Under the pieces are notes generated by a model. It was given only the letters and a program-made list of their open reading frames with translations, did not search any database and was not told the origin of the DNA. The position numbers and the translations under genes were made by a program. DNA of 64,000 nt, taken from contig CANTUZ010000003.1 in the NCBI GenBank assembly GCA_947846985.1, positions 55,066,096 to 55,130,095 of the forward strand, given 5' to 3'. This stretch comes from Fratercula arctica (Eukaryota; Chordata; Aves; Charadriiformes; Alcidae). Shown one piece after another: positions 58,549-64,000 of this stretch (position 1 is the stretch's first letter; each line of letters opens with the position of its first letter).

Positions 58549-61500
58549 ATGTTTAGGATTTCTACACGAAATCGTCTGTCATTGGTCATGAGACGGACTT
58601 CTGCGTCAGCTCACACAACAGAAATTGGAATAAGTCCTGTCTTGATTTCTTCATTATTTTTGGAAGTAGGTAAGGTGACAATGAGGCGCTCCTCAAGAAA
58701 ACTTTCTGTACTACAGGATGTGGTACCAGTGATTTGAGGGGGGCAGAGAAGGAGCGCAGCTTGGTGTTGGGACACGCTGCGCTTCTGGAGTTGATACCCT
58801 GTGGAAGGCAAGCAAATGAGAAACATGGCAAGTCGTGCCCATGACTTACGTGACAAGTATTTGCTGTTTTAGTTATTCTAGCTAAATTTGTAGATAATGA
58901 AGTCCTGTGGACTAAATTACCCCTGAATCTCTTTTGGACAAATACATTTCATCTTCCTTTTTAATGTTGCTAGTGTACAATTCTGTTCTATCTCATCTCT
59001 AGCTGCCTTAGGTAATGATGTCTGAAATGTGCATAAGCGTTCAGGAAATCATTTGGAATTCATGTGCATGGTAAAACACAAATACTTCACCTTCTCAATA
59101 TGGTGTTGATGTCGATGGCTTGGGCTTAATAACAAAGCTTTTTTTACAGTGTTAGTAAAAAAAAAATGTTGTTTTCAAAAAGAATATTAAATGTTTTGAT
59201 TTGGTCTTTTAATCAATTGTTATGATGTATTTTTTAAATTACAAGATCTGTGAACTAGAATTAATGAAGCAAAACTTTATTTTCCCCCTGAAGACCTGGT
59301 AGTTTCCCTCACTTCCTGATGGACTATTTGGAAAAAAAAAACAAAACCATCCCCAAGCAGAAAAACCAATAAGCAAACCTCAGTCCAGATTGTAATAATA
59401 CACAGAAGTGTACTGCAGGCTTTCCATACAGTTGGAGCATCTCAGTGTTCATTCTGTGCTTGGCACTCTGTATTTCACAATATTTGCAGGAAACTAAGCA
59501 TCATTCTGCCTCAACCTCTGTCAGATTTGCTTGCGAATTGTCAAGGACTTGGGAAAAAAATTTGCTAAAGAAATATATGTCTGCATGCTTAAATACTATG
59601 ATTACACTTGGTTCTTTTGAAATTGTGTTAAAAATACAATGCTGAAAGATGCCTTTTTTTCATAGTGCTTCTTGATTTTTGTTCGGTATTTTTTATTAAT
59701 GAAAATATTTAAAAGCAATTCAAATAATAAAAATAGAGCTGACCTTTCATTGAGTTGATCGTTCCATTCTTAAAAATGGGTTTGGCTCTGAGTAATTTCT
59801 GAATCCTTTCTTGAAGAGATAGTGTTTTAGGGACCTCTTTCCTAGATCGCGTCTACTACAGTGTCCGTGCATCTGTACGTTTCACCCTTGCAGTGCTCCC
59901 GCAGGCCCCAGAAAGCTGCTCCTTTTTTTCTTTTTTTTTTTTTTTTTAAGTGACGCTCTTGTTTTACATTACACATTTCAGTTTTCTTTTTATTAAGTTC
60001 TCAGAAGTCTGCAGACTGATTTGCTAGCAACATGCAGATATTGACACAGAAATGTCATTTTAGCCTGTGGCATACTAAGCACTTTGAAAGACAGTCTAAA
60101 CTAACTTGTGTCGCTTGGCAGGGAATCTGGTTCAAGTGTCCAGAAACATGGGACTGTTGGGGTACTCGGAACAATTGCTCTCCCTCCATCCATCCATACC
60201 CCACAAGATACAAAGTATGTGTCTTCCATCGAGTGAGGGGAAAGCTATCCACATCATCACGTGACTTTTATCTTTGAGACTATTCAGATACGTCCATTCT
60301 TGTTTACCTACAGAAAATTCAATTAGGAGCAGCTATTTAGGAACCTGCAGATCTACCTGAATTGTTAGGTCTGATTTTTGAGTGTACTGGCTAGAGGAAT
60401 TGGGGTTTCATGTCCCAGATCAGTTTTAGCATCCTTTCTTAACACTGAGCTCTTTCCAGGAAGGGAAAGATTGTAGTAATTTTTTAGTTATTATTTTTTG
60501 TTTTAAAAATTAGAGTGACTTTATTAGGTACATAGATTCAAAAGATTCTGCATCTTTCTTTGGTCAGAAAGGCTGAGAACATCCTGTCCATACATTTTCT
60601 GTGACACAACATGAAGAATCTCATTCATGAAAATGACTCCTTGAAATTATTTTTAACTAAAAGTCCTGAAGTAATCCTTCCTAAGTAATTATTTCCTGCC
60701 CTTGTTAAGGAAAAAGAAACACGGAGTCTTATTGAGAACTCTACCTGTAGTATTTAGCAAACAAGCCTAAAGCATTTTCAAGTGTTAGCATCCTGTAATA
60801 AGATACTTTGTCAAATGGCTTGAAGAGTGGGTATTGCACCCCCTCAAACCACCCCATTCTTTTTCAGAGTGCTATATGACATTTCCACTTTTCTTCATCC
60901 TTTTTTTCTTACCCCTTTCGTTGTTACTCTCGCTACAGTTCATCAGATTCAGCGTTTTTTTAAAGCCAAATAACTTTATAGATGTACGGTAAGAAACAGC
61001 TGTGTAAGTATCCTCCCCCCATCAACAAGGCTGTAGAAGTGGCTGAGGTAAAGCTCTTGAACCATCCGTGGCACTGCAGTACTAGCGATGGGGAAAGGCG
61101 CTCAAACCCATGCTGAAGAATGTTAGGACAAAGTTTCACAATCATTTAATCCTGCATCTGCACGCTGCTCTGGTAGTGGGACAGATTAGACTGTAGTCAG
61201 ATGCTGGACAAATCCAGGATGATATTTTTGTCCAAATTTGCAGAGGACATTAAAACTTGTGCCAAATTTATGCTGGTTTTATGTAAGACTGCCAGTACAA
61301 ATTTAACCTGTCAAAACTACTTAATAGATTTGAATTGCAGAATGAGTTTACGCAGGATCAGCATTTTGCAGCATGTAGTGGTAGCAGCTTTGATCCAGTA
61401 CAGCGAGTCCCACATTTGAAATTATAAAAACTTTTGGTTGGGCTCCCTAGGCATCAGCATAGTATTTCAGGTACCTCATGTAATAGAACAGTCACAGGCA

Positions 61501-62640
61501 TAGAATCGGGGAGAAAAAAAAAAAGTCAGGAACATTATCCTCATAAAACTATTAAGGCTTTGTGTTAATCGAGATTTGTATCGCTTCGGAATACACTTTG
61601 TCTTGGGAACTGAATGGAATTAAACTGGGAACTAGGGATTGCCTGGGCGTTTCTCTCTGAGCTGTATGGAAAGAGCCTGGGTGCGCAGTGCCCCTCTGGC
61701 CAAGCTCCCTGCTCTTCTCCTCTGGCTGCTTTCTCACCTTGGTCCTCTTGAGAGTTTAGCACTGCAAAGCTAGGGTCTTGTCTCCCAGGCTGCAGTCACT
61801 GGGCTCAGGGGCTGCCTCCCTTCAGAGATGCCTGCAGCACGTGCTGCTCGCAGCTACCTTCTCTGCACCCCCATCCGCTCTGTCAGCACCGGATAATTTT
61901 GATTCAGAAATGCCCGACTGGTTTCACTGTAGCAACAGTAAGAGCCTTTGTGTAGACAGTCCTCAAGAACAATGGTTTTCATAACACATTTTTATACCCC
62001 TTATGCCCTCCTGTGTTGCTTCGCCCTTGAAGATGAAGTGAAAACATGCCATCAGGGAGCTTTTGTCACCTCACGCACTGATGGCGATAGTGTCAGTCCC
62101 CAGACGCTCCCCAAGATGGGGGCTGGTGGCTCCTGCCACCTGTGCTGCACGGCATCAGCCCCACATGGGTCTCCATTTACCGTGGTCTCTTCCCAGCACT
62201 GCCTCCTTGCATTAAGCAATTTTTCTCCTTTCCTCGATGAGTTGAGAGGCAGATTCCAGCCGAGGCATGGCATTGTCTAGCTCTGTGCTTTAGCGATGTA
62301 GCATTTTAAACAGGGTGATGATCCACACTGGCACCCCTCTGCTCAGGCAGGGCTCTTCCCTGTCCTCGGCAGCTGCGGTGAAACGGCGTCAGGCACACAG
62401 AGAGGAGGACCAAAAAACAAATATTAAAAAAAATCAGTACCATCCCTAGCTTTTCCATTTTCTTCTCGGGAAAACACAAATAAGCCAGGGTTCCTAGGAA
62501 AGGTGAGATACTTTTTGAGGTGTGGGTGAGTACAGAAATGGCGCCAGGCTCTGGGGCAGGCCTGGGTCAGCACCCACACACCTGGAGGTTTAACCTTCTT
62601 TTACCGCGAGCTGCGGCTCCTCTCTTCCCATCTTTATCTA
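58549..62640. other. Intergenic DNA upstream of CCDC170
   Basis: I see no gene. The open frames are short. T and A tracts occur (for example 59931-59947). The right part becomes richer in GC as it nears the CpG island at 62.64 kb. Confidence 0.65.
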
Positions 62641-62984
62641 CTTTATTTGGAAGGGAGGCAGGAGAAGCACGAGGAAGAGGAGGAGAAGGTCCTCCCCTTC
62701 CCCTCAGTAGCGGTAGCCCAGGCGGGCTGCCCGCCCCCGGCCGCCGGAGGGAGCTGCTGGGCGGGAAACCCAGCCTGGATCAGAGCGCGCTGCCCTGCGC
62801 ATCTCATCTTCCCTCCGTTTTGACTTTTTTTTGAGGAAAATTTTGAGGCAGTTTTCTCAGGTTCATGAAGTTTTGTTGTGTAACTGCTATTTGGAAGTGG
62901 AAATAAGGTTTCTGTGAGCATCCCTTTGCAGAGACCGTCCACCATCAGGCACCGAGCACCGTCCCCGCCTTTCCCTAACCAGGG

Positions 62985-62998
62985 GACGCCATGGCGAC
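62985..62998. promoter_or_regulatory. X-box-like motif 1
   Basis: GACGCCATGGCGAC matches the RFX X-box pattern GTNRCC-N2-RGYAAC at 10 of 12 defined positions. RFX factors drive ciliary genes. It overlaps the ATG of the upstream ORF at 62991. Confidence 0.4.
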
Positions 62999-63122
62999 CC
63001 CTAGGCTGGGAGCCCCGCGGCCCGGCCCGGCCCAGACCCACCCCCCGGCCAGGGGAGGGCGCAGGCGGCACCGCCCGCTTCGCGTTGCCGTGGAGACGGC
63101 GGCACCGCCACGGCCACCATGA
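62991..63122 (+). other. Upstream ORF overlapping the CCDC170 start codon
   Basis: An ATG in a good context (GACGCCATGG) opens 43 codons whose TGA overlaps the next ATG as ATGA at 63119-63122. It can act as a uORF only if transcription begins upstream of 62991, which is unknown. The GC-rich composition means an open frame of this length is not by itself evidence of coding. Confidence 0.35.
63084..63097. promoter_or_regulatory. X-box-like motif 2
   Basis: GTTGCCGTGGAGAC has a perfect left half (GTTGCC), a 2-base spacer and a right half GGAGAC with two departures from RGYAAC. It lies 22 bases upstream of the probable CCDC170 ATG. Confidence 0.45.
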
Positions 63123-63202
63123 GCCGCGGCGCCAGGGCCGGGCCCCGCTCGGCCTCCGCCGCACCTCGGCTGGCTGACAGGGGCAGCGGCGCGGCGGCCG
63201 AG
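63119..63202 (+). CDS. CCDC170: Probable CCDC170 exon 1 (gene continues beyond the window)
   Basis: CCDC170 is a long coiled-coil protein associated with microtubules (Golgi-associated, and present in cilia). Only a candidate first coding exon is inside the window: 28 codons, starting MSRGARAGPRSA and ending GAAAE, followed by the donor GAG|GTACCG in phase 0. Support comes from the perfect Kozak context, the CpG island, the plus orientation expected from conserved gene order, and a length close to the human N-terminal segment before a comparable point (27 residues, as I recall it). The residues themselves are low-complexity and do not align well with human beyond the initial Met-Ser, so the call rests mainly on position. 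The coiled-coil exons would lie to the right. Confidence 0.55.
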
Positions 63203-64000
63203 GTACCGTGGGGGCTGGGGAGTGGCCCGGCCCTGCGGAGGCGGCGGTGGTGGTTTCCGCGGGCGGGAAGCCGCGGCCCGCCCCGGCACCGCGTCCCCGA
63301 GGGAGAGCGGGGCGGCCGGCAGCCCGAGCGCGGAGGCGGGGGGCGGCGGCGGCTGCCGGGCCTGGCGGGCTGCCCTGGGCCGGGCCGGGCCGGGCCGGAC
63401 CGCTGCAAGGCGCCCGCGGACTCCCGTGAGAGCCTCCGAGGCTGGCTTGGCTCGCCGACCGGCACAGGGCAGAGCTGGGCGGTAACAGAGGGGAAGGCAG
63501 AAAGGGCAGAGGGTTTTGGGTTGTTTTGGGGGTTTTGTTAGAGAATAAACCCTCGATTTTGGAAAAATCCCGCCCCCGCCTCACTCCTCAATAGCTTTCT
63601 GTCGGCTGTTTCTGTGGAGGGTGACAGACATTGAGGCTGGCTGTAACCCCCCCCTGCGAGTTACCTTTTCAATTTTAAATATAATTTCGCTTTTTTAAAA
63701 AAAAAAAAAAACAAAAAAACCGCAACTTTTGCAGCTGCAGAGCTGTGCCTGGCGGTTGGCGTGTGCTTCAGCTGCAGCTCGGTGAACTTCAGCTGACGGT
63801 TACAGCTTATCTTTACACAGTCAAGGACGAAAGACTTTTTTTTTTTTTTTTTCTTATTAAGTGTTGCAGAAGGGAGTATCTCTCATGAGGCAGGAATTTA
63901 TGGTTATCTTAAGAATTTCTTCTTTGCATTTCTTCTTCCTTTGAAACTGGTTTGCTGGCTTTGATGTGAATTTAAAGGAGATGCTTGGTGATATTGCTTG
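63203..64000 (+). other. CCDC170: Probable first intron of CCDC170 (start only)
   Basis: This follows the GTACCG donor. The first 300 bases are still CpG island; the rest is AT-rich with A and T runs, including one at 63836-63852. No second exon is seen before the window ends. Confidence 0.45.

Larger units (their letters stand above)
62640..63500. promoter_or_regulatory. CCDC170: CpG island, probable CCDC170 promoter
   Basis: About 0.9 kb is CpG-rich. It contains two RFX X-box-like motifs (62985-62998 and 63084-63097) and a perfect Kozak start (GCCACCATGA) at the probable CCDC170 first coding exon. The 313-codon minus-strand frame and the other long frames across it are composition artefacts. 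Confidence 0.75.

Noticed and set aside
61201..61419. A 72-codon plus-strand frame with KFAEDIK, faintly like the FADD region of a CR1 reverse transcriptase.
   Set aside because: The resemblance is only a few residues, with no supporting CR1 blocks on either side.
62643..63584. A 313-codon minus-strand frame across the CCDC170 island.
   Set aside because: It is Pro/Arg/Ala-rich, low-complexity and confined to the island; there is no evidence of a gene on that strand.
1..64000. tRNA, rRNA, snoRNA, microRNA, CRISPR arrays and intact retroviral structures.
   Set aside because: I looked for cloverleaf-like, paired-repeat and LTR-like patterns by eye and found none I could support; a covariance-model and repeat-library scan would be needed to exclude short RNAs in the introns.

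Overview
The window is vertebrate nuclear DNA, most probably from a bird. The evidence is a CR1 (chicken-repeat-1 type) LINE fragment, a second CR1 3' end finishing in tandem ATTCTATG units, short introns, sparse repeats, and GC-rich promoter islands of bird type. Four genes follow the order known from human 6q25.1 (and, from general knowledge, chicken chromosome 3): ZBTB2, RMND1, ARMT1, CCDC170. ESR1 would be expected beyond the right edge. The species cannot be fixed from the sequence.

Layout. 1-3.2 kb is intergenic. 3.2-13.7 kb is ZBTB2 on the minus strand: a long AT-rich 3'UTR with (TA)n tracts, a large last coding exon with four zinc fingers, a 173-nt first coding exon with the start of the BTB domain, and a non-coding first exon placed inside a CpG island at about 12.05-14.65 kb. 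14.65-23.1 kb is intergenic with no recognised gene. 23.1-45.05 kb is RMND1 on the minus strand; I resolved eleven coding exons that join in phase into a 447-residue protein, including a terminal exon with only ten codons before the stop. 44.15-45.66 kb is a CpG island acting as a head-to-head promoter. 45.27-50.55 kb is the ARMT1 coding region on the plus strand, five exons and 440 residues. 54.46-55.98 kb is a decayed CR1 fragment lacking both ends, and 58.40-58.55 kb is a separate CR1 3' tail. 62.64-63.5 kb is a third CpG island holding the probable first coding exon of CCDC170 on the plus strand; the rest of that gene lies outside the window.

The genes do not form one pathway. ZBTB2 is a nuclear BTB/zinc-finger transcriptional regulator. 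RMND1 is a mitochondrial inner-membrane protein that supports mitochondrial translation. ARMT1 is a metal-dependent DUF89-family acid phosphatase/carboxyl methyltransferase. CCDC170 is a coiled-coil, microtubule-associated protein. RMND1 and ARMT1 appear to share one bidirectional promoter, in which the ARMT1 start codon lies inside a YY1-type motif.

I found no RNA gene, CRISPR array or novel multi-gene system. The points worth a second look concern gene structure and regulation: the RMND1 terminal exon behind a weak donor, competing ARMT1 first-exon donors, X-box-like motifs and an ATGA-overlapping upstream ORF at CCDC170, and the unusual 3'-truncated CR1. Exon boundaries were read by eye from GT/AG sites, reading-frame phase and remembered human orthologues; no alignment was run.
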